A DNA stretch of 64,000 bases, from positions 62,001-126,000 of the forward strand of contig JANYHK010000120.1 in the NCBI GenBank assembly GCA_025359105.1, given 5' to 3'. The position numbers were made by a program, and so were the translations under genes. The notes beneath the pieces were generated by a model that saw nothing but the letters and a program-made list of their open reading frames with translations, did not search any database and was not told the DNA's origin. Each line of letters begins with the position of its first letter. Positions within the stretch are counted from its first letter, which is position 1. Shown one piece after another: positions 25,618 through 34,170 of the stretch. This DNA comes from Myxococcales bacterium. GTDB taxonomy: Bacteria > Myxococcota_A > Polyangia > Polyangiales > Polyangiaceae.

Positions 25618-26681
25618 TCCGCACCTCCTTGCGACGGTGGCTGCGCGGACGGGGAGGGGGCGGCCGGAGGGGGGGATGAGAGCGGAGAGGAGGTCGGGGG
25701 AGGGGACGGAGGGAGAGCAAGGGGGGGGGCAAGGGGCGCCGGCGCGTGGCGCTCCGTGGCGGCGCGGTAAGCAGCGGCCGCGTCGCCGGCGATCGACGCG
25801 CGCAGCTCCTCGAGCGGCGGCGCCTCTGCGCGCAGGCTGGCGATCTCGACGTTCGCGCGCAGGGCGGCGCGGGTCATCGCGTCGGCGAGGGTGAGCAAGT
25901 CAGGGCCCGAGAGCGTCACTGACCGCGGACCTGCCTCGATGGCGACGGGGGCCGTCTCCGCGGCCAGCGCAGCGAGGAGCGTACGCGGATCCTCCACGAT
26001 GGCCCGGAGCCGAGCTGGCCCCGCGCCGCGCGCGGCCACGCCCGAGAGCGCCGTCGTCCGGTGCACGAAGCGACCGCGATCGAAGAGGAGGTGGTCGTCG
26101 GCGAGCTCGGCGGCCTCGCGGAGCGACGCGGTAGCGACGACGACGCAGCCGTCCAGCGCGCGCGCCCGCACGGCCGCGGCGAGGTGCGACGCCGCGCGCG
26201 GATCGACGTCGACGTACGGCTCGTCCAGGAGCACGATCTTCGCGCTGCACGTGAGCGCCTCGGCGAGGGCGACGGCGCGGGCCTCGGCGGGCAGGAGCGT
26301 CCGCACCTTGCGCGCCAGGAGCGCCGCGATGCCGAGCCGTTCGAGGCGCACGCGTGGATCGCCGCGCGGCTCACCGCGGATCTCCGCCGCCATCTCCAGC
26401 ACCTCGCCGACGCGCATCACCTCGGGCAGTACTACCTCGCGGCCCACGTGCGCGATCTCCTTGCGGACGCGGCGATCGCCGGCCGCTTTGCCGAGGACGC
26501 GCAGGCTCCCGCTGCGCACGCGCACGCGCCCCGCGATCGTCGCCAGCGCGAGCCCTACGGCGTCCTCCCGCGTTCCGATGAACGCGTGCGCGCCGATGCC
26601 GAGCGACAACGTCGCGGCGGCGAGAGCGATCGGGGCCTCGCGCGACGTTACCTGCTCGAGCACGACGAGCGGCTCGCTCAC
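25614..26681 (-). CDS. ABC ATPase-like protein lacking Walker A and signature motifs
   Basis: A 355-residue protein with the ABC fold. The Walker B (KIVLLDEPYVDVDP) is intact, and the region around the ATPase core is alignable. However, the P-loop position reads HAFIGTREDAVGLALATIAG with no GKS/T, the LSGGQ position reads LLPAEARAVALAEAL, and the H-loop position reads VATASLREAAEL without the His. The last ~60 residues are a Pro/Ser-rich low-complexity tail, unusual for this family. Start GTG 26681 overlaps the upstream permease stop. It is probably unable to hydrolyse ATP in the normal way, or serves as a structural subunit. Confidence 0.8.
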   Translation of the reverse strand: MSEPLVVLEQVTSREAPIALAAATLSLGIGAHAFIGTREDAVGLALATIAGRVRVRSGSLRVLGKAAGDRRVRKEIAHVGREVVLPEVMRVGEVLEMAAEIRGEPRGDPRVRLERLGIAALLARKVRTLLPAEARAVALAEALTCSAKIVLLDEPYVDVDPRAASHLAAAVRARALDGCVVVATASLREAAELADDHLLFDRGRFVHRTTALSGVAARGAGPARLRAIVEDPRTLLAALAAETAPVAIEAGPRSVTLSGPDLLTLADAMTRAALRANVEIASLRAEAPPLEELRASIAGDAAAAYRAATERHAPAPLAPPLALPPSPPPTSSPLSSPPPAAPSPSAQPPSQGGAE

Positions 26682-27511
26682 TGCGCCTCCTCGCGCTGTG
26701 CGCGGCGCGCGGCGCGGCGGACGGCGGCGAGACTGAGCAGGGCGACGAGCACGAGCACGAAGAGCGCCCTGGCCGCCCTCCACCCATCGACGCCCGGCGG
26801 CATGAGCGCGGCGCGGAGCGCGGTCAGCGCGCCGGGGATCGACGCGAGCTCCCCGAAGCCGTACGGCAGAAGCGCGCCGGTGGTCGGCGCGAGCAGCTCT
26901 GGCAGCACGAGCACCACGAGGAGAAAACCGTAGCCGCCGATACGCGAGCGCGACGCGAGCGCGGCCATCGCGAGCGGACCCAAGGTGAACGCGAACGCGA
27001 GCGCGTAGGCGACGGCGGCGCCCGTCCCCTGGAGCGTGCGGAGGCTCGTCCCCGCCCGCGCTGCGAGGAGCGTCGCCACGAGCCCCACGAGTAGCGTCCC
27101 GCCTGCGACGACGACCACGAGCAGCGCGGTGAGCCCGCCCACGCGCGTCCACAGGTAGCCGACGAGCGACGCGCCGCGCGCGCGCAAGAGCGCGGTGATA
27201 CCTGCTTCGCGATCACGCTTCAGCGCGTGGACCGAGACCGCGAACGCGAGGAGCACGCCCCCTCCCCACGCGAGCGCGCCGGCCGCGAGAGACGGCACCT
27301 CCTCGAAGGTCGTCGCGCCGCCTCGGCGCATCAGGCTCGCCGTCAGAGCGAGCGCGCCCAGGACCGTCAGCAGCGAGACCAACAGCGACACGACGGCGAG
27401 GGGGCCACGCCGTGAGAGCTCCACCCCCAGCGCGGCGAGCGCGCGCCGCCGAGCTTGCGGCGTGGCGGCGCGCGGGCTCGGGCGCGGAAGGAGCGGGGTC
27501 GCGGGCGCCAT
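26678..27511 (-). CDS. ABC-type permease-like membrane protein
   Basis: A 277-residue protein with a short basic N-terminus and six hydrophobic segments, including a FGELASIPGALTAL loop and a GFLLVVLVLPELLAP segment, in the ABC-2/CcmB-like style. It is the first gene of a three-gene minus-strand cassette (permease, ATPase-like, permease-like), coupled by GTGA and ATGA overlaps. A TATCCT box lies 7 bases before the ATG. The transported substrate is unknown. Confidence 0.85.
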   Translation of the reverse strand: MAPATPLLPRPSPRAATPQARRRALAALGVELSRRGPLAVVSLLVSLLTVLGALALTASLMRRGGATTFEEVPSLAAGALAWGGGVLLAFAVSVHALKRDREAGITALLRARGASLVGYLWTRVGGLTALLVVVVAGGTLLVGLVATLLAARAGTSLRTLQGTGAAVAYALAFAFTLGPLAMAALASRSRIGGYGFLLVVLVLPELLAPTTGALLPYGFGELASIPGALTALRAALMPPGVDGWRAARALFVLVLVALLSLAAVRRAARRAQREEAQ

Positions 27512-27518
27512 CGGGCAG

Positions 27519-27524
27519 AGGATA
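27519..27524 (-). promoter_or_regulatory. TATCCT -10-like box, 7 bases before the ATG at 27511
   Basis: On the minus strand TATCCT is followed by seven bases (CTGCCCG) and the ATG of the permease gene. It fits the recurring leaderless pattern and would drive the ABC-type cassette. Confidence 0.42.
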
Positions 27525-27564
27525 GCTTGACCTGCCCGCGCTCACAGGGCATTCCGATGACGAG

Positions 27565-29880
27565 ATGCGAGACTCCGCCCCCTCCGCGATCGCTCGCTTG
27601 CTCCGCGAGCACCGCGCGCTCCTGCCGTTCGTGGCGAGCGTCGGGTACGTTGCGGCCGCCGCCGGGCGCGCGCACGACGGCGCGCCGCTCCGTCCGCTGG
27701 CCTTCGGGATCGCTGCCGTCCTCGTGGTGGTCCTCGCCGAGCGAAGGAACAAGCCACTTCGCCTCGTCGCGTGGGGTCTGGCGCTGGAGCTCGCGTCGCT
27801 CGGCGCCGACGCGCGCGGGTGGCTCGACGTCTTCGGCGGGTTCGGGGCCGCGGTCGGATTCGTTACCGCGGCGCGGGCGGTCGTCGCGACCCGAGGGGCT
27901 GGTGGCCTCGGCGCGTCGCGGCCGCCGTCGGCGCGGCTCGTCCTCGCCGTGGCGGGGCTCGCGTGGAGCGTCGCGCTCGCTTCCGCGGTGCTCGATGCTG
28001 CGGGCTACGCGTCGCCGCTCGCCCGCGCGCCGGCCGAGTGGGCGTGCGTGGCGGCGGTGGTGTCGGCGCTCGGTGTCCTTCGCCTCGCGCGGGTCAGCGC
28101 GAAGGTGCGACGGTTCGACCTCGGCGTCGTCCCGCGCGCGCACGGCGTGCTCGCGCTCACCGCCATCGCCATGGTCTTCGCGGCGCTGGCGAGCGTGCTG
28201 GGGCTCGCGGCGGCCGACCGGATCGCGCGCTTCGCCGTCGCGCTCGGGTCGGTGGTGGTGGCGCACGTGTCGCTGGCCTCCGATGCGGTGGCGATCGCCC
28301 GTGCCTCGCGTCGTTTCGTCGCCCTCGCCCTCGCCGCTGGGCCGGTCGTGGTGTTCGGCATGTCGCTCACGCGCGGCCGCCCGTACGACACCGTGGCGGT
28401 GACTGCGCTCACCGCCATCTGCGCGGTCGCTGTTGGCGCGTACGCCCGCGTGTTCGAGAGGCCGCTGCGGCCCGCCCAGGGCGTGTGGCTCGACGCCGCA
28501 CGGAAGGCGCGCGAGGCGATCGAGCGCTCGGATCCCGACGACGCGCTGCGCGACGTGCTCCTCGCGTTGCGCGAGCCGGCGGGCGCACAGGGGGCGTCGC
28601 CGGTGCTCCTGACGCTCGACCCCGCGCGCGCGATGACGATCGACGGCGCCGGCTACGCGCACGACAAGGACCTCACCATCCCGGAGGGGCTCGTCGCGGT
28701 GGCCGCGCGAGAACCGGAGGCCGCGCTTCGCTCGGAGGTGCTCCTCGCGCTCGAGGTGCGCCGCCCCGACCTCCGGCCGATGCTCAAGTGGATGATCGAT
28801 CGCGGGGCCTGCCTCGCGCTGGTGGTCACGCGCGGAGGCGAGGCGGAGGGGCTCCTCCTCGTGCCCGAGATCCCCCGCCAGGACCCTCTGTCGCTGGAGG
28901 AAGCGCGCGCGCTCAAGGGCGTCGCCGACGCGCTCGCCGGGGCGATGCAGGCCCGCGCTGCGCTCGGGCGCAGCATGGAACGCGAGCGCGAGACGCGACT
29001 CAAGGCCGAGGCCGCGGAGGACCTCGCCGCGCGGCTGCAGCACGAGGTGGCGCTGGCCGCGGGGCGCAACGCGCTGGCGGCTACGCGCCTCGCGAGGCCG
29101 GCGACCGTCGGCATCTACTCCGCCGCTTCGCGCATGGCCCTCGATGCGACGCTGAGGCGCGTCCGCTCCGGCGCGCCCCTCGCCGTGGTTGCGCCGAGCG
29201 GCGTCGACCCGATTCCCTTCATCGCGCGTGCGCACGTCGAGGGGCCGCGCGCCTCCGGCCCGCTGGTCCTCGTGGACGGCACGCAGTCGCGTGAGCACGA
29301 CCTCACGCGCTGGACGGATCCGAAGACGAGCCCTCTCGCCCTGGCCTCTGGCGGTCTCCTCGTTCTTCTCGACGGCGCGGCGCTTCCGCTGGACGTGCAA
29401 CGGCTCGTCGCGCGCGTGCTTGCCGAGCGCCGCGCGCCCTGGGAGCGTCCAGAGGCGCTCGACGTGACCCTCGCGTTCACTGCCGTCGTCTCGCCCGAGG
29501 AGCTCGTCGTTCGGGGCATCCTCGACGCGACGCTGGCGGCGCGCCTCGGCGACGCCGCGGGAGCTCCGATCGTCTTGCCTCGCCTGGCCGACCGTCCGGA
29601 GGACATCCGTGCCCTCCTCACCGACCGGCTCGCGCGAGAGGGGCTCCGTGCCCTCGGCCGTCCCGTGGGCATCGAGGACGCGGCCTTCGCGCGCCTGGTC
29701 GAGCGAACCTTCCCGGGCGAGGACGCCGAGCTCCTCTATCTGGTCCAGCGCCTGGTCGCCCAGGTGGGCTCCCGGGGGGGGGACGTCGTGGGACCGGCCG
29801 ACATTCCCACGGAAACGGCCGATCCCGCCCCTGAAATGGCGAATCGTGAGCTTCGCTTGTCGAAGCCTTTTCGCCCGTGA
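27565..29880 (+). CDS. Membrane protein with a degenerate sigma-54-activator-like AAA domain
   Basis: A 771-residue protein. Residues 1-300 hold about eight hydrophobic segments. Residues 300-490 form a GAF-like soluble region and a coiled-coil (MERERETRLKAEAAEDLAARLQHEV). From about 510 the sequence follows the order of an enhancer-binding AAA+ domain (SLVLVDGTQ..., VQRLVARVLAERR, VTLAFTAVV, LPRLADRPEDIRALLTDRL, ERTFPGEDAELLYLVQRLV), but there is no Walker A, no GAFTGA loop and no HTH tail. The domain has therefore lost ATPase and sigma-54 contact functions. I infer a signalling protein derived from an NtrC-type regulator. It is divergent from the ABC cassette. Confidence 0.75.
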   Translation: MRDSAPSAIARLLREHRALLPFVASVGYVAAAAGRAHDGAPLRPLAFGIAAVLVVVLAERRNKPLRLVAWGLALELASLGADARGWLDVFGGFGAAVGFVTAARAVVATRGAGGLGASRPPSARLVLAVAGLAWSVALASAVLDAAGYASPLARAPAEWACVAAVVSALGVLRLARVSAKVRRFDLGVVPRAHGVLALTAIAMVFAALASVLGLAAADRIARFAVALGSVVVAHVSLASDAVAIARASRRFVALALAAGPVVVFGMSLTRGRPYDTVAVTALTAICAVAVGAYARVFERPLRPAQGVWLDAARKAREAIERSDPDDALRDVLLALREPAGAQGASPVLLTLDPARAMTIDGAGYAHDKDLTIPEGLVAVAAREPEAALRSEVLLALEVRRPDLRPMLKWMIDRGACLALVVTRGGEAEGLLLVPEIPRQDPLSLEEARALKGVADALAGAMQARAALGRSMERERETRLKAEAAEDLAARLQHEVALAAGRNALAATRLARPATVGIYSAASRMALDATLRRVRSGAPLAVVAPSGVDPIPFIARAHVEGPRASGPLVLVDGTQSREHDLTRWTDPKTSPLALASGGLLVLLDGAALPLDVQRLVARVLAERRAPWERPEALDVTLAFTAVVSPEELVVRGILDATLAARLGDAAGAPIVLPRLADRPEDIRALLTDRLAREGLRALGRPVGIEDAAFARLVERTFPGEDAELLYLVQRLVAQVGSRGGDVVGPADIPTETADPAPEMANRELRLSKPFRP

Positions 29881-29913
29881 TACTCAGGAGCGGCCCGATT
29901 TCTCGGAGAAACC

Positions 29914-30627
29914 ATGCGCAAAACCGATCGTCTCAGCGCCGCCGCGCTCTGCACCGCCGTCCTGTCCGTCGCCCTCCTCACCCCCATCGTGGCGTGCGGT
30001 AACGGCAGCGATGAGCCGTACAAGGCCGCTCCCGCATGGTCGGGCCGCAAAGCCAGCCTCCCGCCCGTGCCCCAGCTGCCGACGACGCCGCTGAAAGCCG
30101 GCGACGCGTTCACGGTGTTCGGTGCGATCCATCACCTGAACAGCCGCATCCACAGCGCGGACGTGACGGCGAAGGACATCTCCATCACCGGCTACATCGT
30201 CGAGTCGAACATCCCCGAGGCCCCGAAGTGCGCGATCCACAAGGTCGGCAAGAAGGACCCGGACGACTGCCTCAACGTGCCGATCCCGTCTTTTTACATC
30301 GCCGACAACAAGGGCGACACCAAGGGCCAGAAGATCCGCGTCCTCGGCTGGGCGAAGAACTTCGCGTCGGTCTTCGAGGCGATGGAGAAGTACAAAGGCC
30401 TGAAGGACCCGCCGAAGGAGCTCTACAAGGACGAGGTCTGGATGGTCGACGTTCCGTTCCCGCTCCCCGCGGTCGGCGCGAAGGTGAAGGTCAACGGGAA
30501 GTACGGTTACACCTTCACCAAGTCCTCGACCGGCCTCGTGAGCGATCCGAAGAACGGCGTCATGACGTACGCGACGATCAACGTGCTCGAGCCCGCGCCC
30601 GAGCCGGCGGCTTTCGCCAAGAAGTAG
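29914..30627 (+). CDS. Putative lipoprotein
   Basis: A 237-residue protein with a signal peptide ending in a lipobox (PIVAC), a short linker and a compact beta-rich domain with repeated Asp/Lys motifs (DPDDCLNVPIPSFYIADNKGD, KIRVLGWAKNFASVFEAM). The pattern suggests an OB-fold or beta-barrel domain, but I recognise no family. The ATG at 29914 is preceded by CGGAG about 10 bases upstream, so it has a conventional leader. It is convergent with the unknown gene at 30656. Confidence 0.75.
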   Translation: MRKTDRLSAAALCTAVLSVALLTPIVACGNGSDEPYKAAPAWSGRKASLPPVPQLPTTPLKAGDAFTVFGAIHHLNSRIHSADVTAKDISITGYIVESNIPEAPKCAIHKVGKKDPDDCLNVPIPSFYIADNKGDTKGQKIRVLGWAKNFASVFEAMEKYKGLKDPPKELYKDEVWMVDVPFPLPAVGAKVKVNGKYGYTFTKSSTGLVSDPKNGVMTYATINVLEPAPEPAAFAKK

Positions 30628-30655
30628 CCGACCGGCGCCGCCTCGAACGCGGAAT

Positions 30656-31801
30656 CTACGCGGGCCCGGGTCGCGCCGGTGGAGGCGTCGCCGGCAAAGA
30701 CGCGGTGGCGACCTTCAGGAGCTGCTCGAGCTCCTTCGCCGCGGGCGTTGCTGCGACGGGCTCGAGCGCGCGCAGCAGCGCGAAGCGCTCGGCCGGGGGA
30801 AAGACGTCGCCGTGCATCGCGATCCAGCGGCGCGCGACGAACGAGCCCGCGGCGCGCGCGAAGGCGGCTCCGTTGCCCTGTCCGGTCAGGGGCGTCGTCT
30901 CGGCCGCGCCGAGCGCACCTTCCGCCCATGCGAGGGCGCGCTCGCCGAGCAGATCGAGCGCCATCGCGGCGGGCTTCCAGAGCCCCTGCGTCATGAGCTC
31001 CTTCGTGGCGCGGCCGAGCTCCTCGTCCACGCGTTCCTCGACTTGTGCCGCGAGCGCTCGGAGGGCGAGCGTGCGCCCGGCACGCGCGCCGGTGAGCGCG
31101 AGGGTCTCGGCGGACCAGGCGAACCGCGGCGCTTCGCGGCCGGCGGTCGCGAGATCGGTGAGCGGCGACTTCGAGAGGAGCGCGCGCACCGCGAGCTCGA
31201 AGCGCTCGGGCTCGACGCCTCCGCCGTGGAGCGGCAGCGACATGAGCGGGCGCGGTGACTGCGCGACGTTGACGCGCCTCAGCTTCGGCCACGCGCTGAG
31301 GCGCTCGGGCGGCGCCTCGCCGCGAAACTCCGACTTGCCCAACCACCACGAGACGACCGTGTCCGTGCGCGTGATCTCGAACATCCGCGACACGAGCGTG
31401 TGGCGCGACAGGGCCTCGCCGAGCGACGCCGGCGCGGCGATCCGGCCCAGCGTCACGCCCACCAGATCGAGGAGCTTGCCCGGGAGCTTCGAGCGCAATA
31501 CGCCGGTGAGATCGGGGTGCGATGTCTGCACGATGTCGTGAAGCGCGGCGAGCAGCGCCCACTCCTGCCCGCAGAGCGCCTCGAAGCGGTCCACCGGGGT
31601 GAGCTTTCGCGCGACGCGGACGCGCGCGAGCTGCATGTGCGCGTGCTGGTCGATGTCGGTCGTCGGGCGATCATCACCGATCGCCAGTGCGACGCGCGGA
31701 CCTATGGGGCGTCCGGGGAGCATCGGCCCGCCGATAACGAGCGGCGCGATGAAGTCCCGCAGGAGTCGATCTGCGATGGCGCCGACGTCGGGTTTCGCCA
31801 T
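30656..31801 (-). CDS. Protein of unknown function, paired with the next upstream gene
   Basis: A 381-residue protein, mixed alpha/beta with a Leu/Ala-rich helical C-terminal half (ALALLSKSPLTDL..., ALRALAAQVEERVDEELG). Sequence features (WSAETLALTG..., FARAAGSFVARRWIAMHGDVFPP) do not match any family I can name. The stop of the 511-residue gene upstream ends 4 bases before this start, so the two are cotranscribed. Both are full-length, well-conserved-looking coding regions with normal codon use. A role as a two-component protein complex is likely but unproven. Confidence 0.7.
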   Translation of the reverse strand: MAKPDVGAIADRLLRDFIAPLVIGGPMLPGRPIGPRVALAIGDDRPTTDIDQHAHMQLARVRVARKLTPVDRFEALCGQEWALLAALHDIVQTSHPDLTGVLRSKLPGKLLDLVGVTLGRIAAPASLGEALSRHTLVSRMFEITRTDTVVSWWLGKSEFRGEAPPERLSAWPKLRRVNVAQSPRPLMSLPLHGGGVEPERFELAVRALLSKSPLTDLATAGREAPRFAWSAETLALTGARAGRTLALRALAAQVEERVDEELGRATKELMTQGLWKPAAMALDLLGERALAWAEGALGAAETTPLTGQGNGAAFARAAGSFVARRWIAMHGDVFPPAERFALLRALEPVAATPAAKELEQLLKVATASLPATPPPARPGPA

Positions 31802-31804
31802 CGG

Positions 31805-33340
31805 TCAGGCCTTCGGAGGGAGCGCCGGCGCGCCCGGCAGAGGAGGACCGGCGGGCGGCACCGGGAGCGGGGGCTCGGCGCCGGAGAGAGGGAACGTGCC
31901 CAGGCCGGTGAGTCTCAGCTCGATGGGCACCTCCGTGAGGGCGAGCTGGATGGCGTCGGCGACGATGGGCTCCCACGGCTGAGACTCGAGCAGCGCGGTC
32001 TCCAGCGGGACGAAGGCGCCGTTGTCGACGCTGAGGGCGTGCGCGTCCGGCGTGATGAAGAGCACCTGCTCCGCCGGCGCGCCGAGCGCCCGGTGGAGCA
32101 CCTCGGGCGCGACGGCCGGCGTCACGTCGTAGCCCGCCGGCACGTAGAGCTGCGGGTGGATCTCGACGAAGAACGTCCCCAGCGGGATCGCCTCGATCCC
32201 GGCCGACGACCGCAGGAAGACGCCGCGCGCCGTCATTGCGATGGTGGTGCGCGCGATGGTCTGGTGCGGCAGCGCGTACGCCATGCGCCTCAGGATCGGG
32301 AGCTGCGCGGTCGCGATCCACGTGGCCGTGACGTTGCGCCACGGCGCGGTCGACGGCAGTACGCGGAGCGGCACGCGCACGGTGTCCGGCCTGGACGTGC
32401 CGGTCGCCACCGACAGCGTCTGCTGCTCGTCGGGCCGCAGCTCCACGCGCGCGAAGGCGCGGAGATCGCCCATCTGCGGGAGTCGCTCGAGCGAGAGTGG
32501 CTCGTCGCCGCGCCCGCGCAAGAGCACGAGGCCGTTCGGATCGAAGATGGGGCACGCGCGGAGCGCGACGGGGTGCCGGTATCCGATCTCGACCGCCACA
32601 CCCGGTCCCGCCGGCAGGAACGTGGTGATCCCCGGCGTCGAGCGCATGAGCACGTGCATGCGCTTGGGCAGCTCGGGGACGCGGAGCACGTACCGCCGCA
32701 CCGGGCCTTCGTCGAACGCGCCGGCGGGCGGCCACTCGCCGACGGCGACCTCCCCTTCGACCCGCGAGCGAACGAAGTAATGGATGAGCGCGGGCCCGAG
32801 GCCTTGCTCGGCGACGAGGAAGCGCGGTCCGTTCTCGTCGATGGTGGAGGGATCGACGTGCGGCATCAGACGGAGGAGCAGCGCGCGCAGATCCAGGTCC
32901 TTGTCGCTCTCGTACACCTGGGTGAACTTGTCGTGGTAGAGCGCCAGGGCGGCGTCGGTCGCGAGGAGGTTGCCGGCGTCGTACCCGAAGGGCGCGCTGG
33001 CGTCCCGGTACTGCACGAAGTGGCGGCTCGTGCCGGTGAACGTCAGCCCGCCGACGAGGCGCGCCGTCTCGGCGACGCGGTCCATGCGGTCGCTCGACTC
33101 GGCGGCGAACGCGAGCGTGATCTCGCGCGTTCCGAGCTTGGAGCGCACCAGGCGCATCTCGAGGCTCGGCATCAGGTCCTCGAGCGAGCGCTCGCGCGTG
33201 TAGACGCTGAGCCAGGCGACCAGGCGATCGATCGACGGCAGGAGCACCAGCCCCTTCGCCCCTAGCGCGACCCCCTTGGCGTCGAGGCCGAGCCCCGGCG
33301 TGCGCAGGCGGGTCTGGTGGAGCGCGATCCTTTCGAGCAT
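31805..33340 (-). CDS. Large protein of unknown function, partner of the gene at 30656
   Basis: A 511-residue protein with a mixed alpha/beta sequence, a cluster of conserved aromatic and acidic residues (PHVDPSTIDENGPRFLVAEQGLG, RMHVLMRSTPGITTFLP) and a Pro-rich C-terminus (EPPLPVPPAGPPLPGAP). No transmembrane helix and no catalytic signature was found. The ATG at 33340 is the most likely start, with TATCCT 11 bases upstream; the open frame continues further upstream but is antisense to rsmE. It is 4 bases from the next gene. Function unknown. Confidence 0.72.
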   Translation of the reverse strand: MLERIALHQTRLRTPGLGLDAKGVALGAKGLVLLPSIDRLVAWLSVYTRERSLEDLMPSLEMRLVRSKLGTREITLAFAAESSDRMDRVAETARLVGGLTFTGTSRHFVQYRDASAPFGYDAGNLLATDAALALYHDKFTQVYESDKDLDLRALLLRLMPHVDPSTIDENGPRFLVAEQGLGPALIHYFVRSRVEGEVAVGEWPPAGAFDEGPVRRYVLRVPELPKRMHVLMRSTPGITTFLPAGPGVAVEIGYRHPVALRACPIFDPNGLVLLRGRGDEPLSLERLPQMGDLRAFARVELRPDEQQTLSVATGTSRPDTVRVPLRVLPSTAPWRNVTATWIATAQLPILRRMAYALPHQTIARTTIAMTARGVFLRSSAGIEAIPLGTFFVEIHPQLYVPAGYDVTPAVAPEVLHRALGAPAEQVLFITPDAHALSVDNGAFVPLETALLESQPWEPIVADAIQLALTEVPIELRLTGLGTFPLSGAEPPLPVPPAGPPLPGAPALPPKA

Positions 33341-33420
33341 CGAAGAGGCCGAGGATATCAGCGCGCGCGACGTTTGTCGGCGAGCGGCACCACGACCGTC
33401 ACCAAAGGGTAGATCGCGCG

Positions 33421-34170
33421 TCAGTCCGTCGCGGCGGACGCCAGGATGCGGCAGGCACCGAGCACAGCGGCAGCCACCGTCTCCGTGCGCAGCACGAACG
33501 GGCCGAGGGACACGCGCACGTAGCCCGCGGCTTCGGCGCGGGCGACCTCGTCCTCGGTCAGGCCGCCCTCGGGGCCGGCGGCGAACGCAATGGGCCCGCC
33601 GCCTTCGAGGGCCAAGAGCAGGTACGGCGCCAGCGGTGGCCCGTCGCCGGGATGGAGGCAGAAGCGCGCGGCGTCCGCGGGGACGGCGACGAGCGCCTCG
33701 CTCCACGGCATGGGTCCGGAAATCTTCGGCGGATCGCCGCGCCCCGACTGACGTGCCGCTTCGAGCGCGATCTTGTTCCAACGCGCGCGTCGCGCGGCCG
33801 CGCGGGCGGCGTCGAGGTGCACCACGCTGCGCGTGGCCTCGGCGACCACGACCCGCGTCGCGCCGAGCTCGGTCGCGTCGCGGACGATGTCGTCGAGCTT
33901 GTCCCCCTTCGAGAGCGCGTGGATCCAAGCGATCTCCCGCGTTGCCATGACGGTGGCCGGCCGCGGCGCCGAGAGCCGCACGCGCGTCCGTCCGCCTTCG
34001 ACGCTCACGATCTCCGCGTCCGCTTCGGTGGCTCCGGCCGGATCGAACGCCACGAAGCGCGATCCCGCGCCGAGCCGCAGGACGCGAGCGAGGTAGTGGG
34101 ACGGCGCGTCGGCCAGGTCGCGCTCCCCTGCTTCGAGGTTCGCGATCGGAGCGCGGACGTGGCTGGTCAT
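33421..34170 (-). CDS. rsmE: 16S rRNA (uracil1498-N3)-methyltransferase
   Basis: A 249-residue SPOUT-family methyltransferase. The N-terminal PUA-like domain (HYLARVLRLGAGSRFVAFD) and the C-terminal trefoil-knot with KGDKLDDIVRDATELGA, the SGRGDPP loop, AAGPEGGLTEDEV and LRTETVAAAVLGA match RsmE. The start ATG at 34170 overlaps the prmA stop (ATGA), which fixes it and shows translational coupling. The prmA-rsmE order is common in bacteria. Confidence 0.95.
   Translation of the reverse strand: MTSHVRAPIANLEAGERDLADAPSHYLARVLRLGAGSRFVAFDPAGATEADAEIVSVEGGRTRVRLSAPRPATVMATREIAWIHALSKGDKLDDIVRDATELGATRVVVAEATRSVVHLDAARAAARRARWNKIALEAARQSGRGDPPKISGPMPWSEALVAVPADAARFCLHPGDGPPLAPYLLLALEGGGPIAFAAGPEGGLTEDEVARAEAAGYVRVSLGPFVLRTETVAAAVLGACRILASAATD

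Noticed and set aside
27367-29400. Long open frame antisense to the membrane/AAA-like gene
   Set aside because: Arg/Glu/His-rich shadow of the coding strand; no motif, no plausible start or ribosome binding site.
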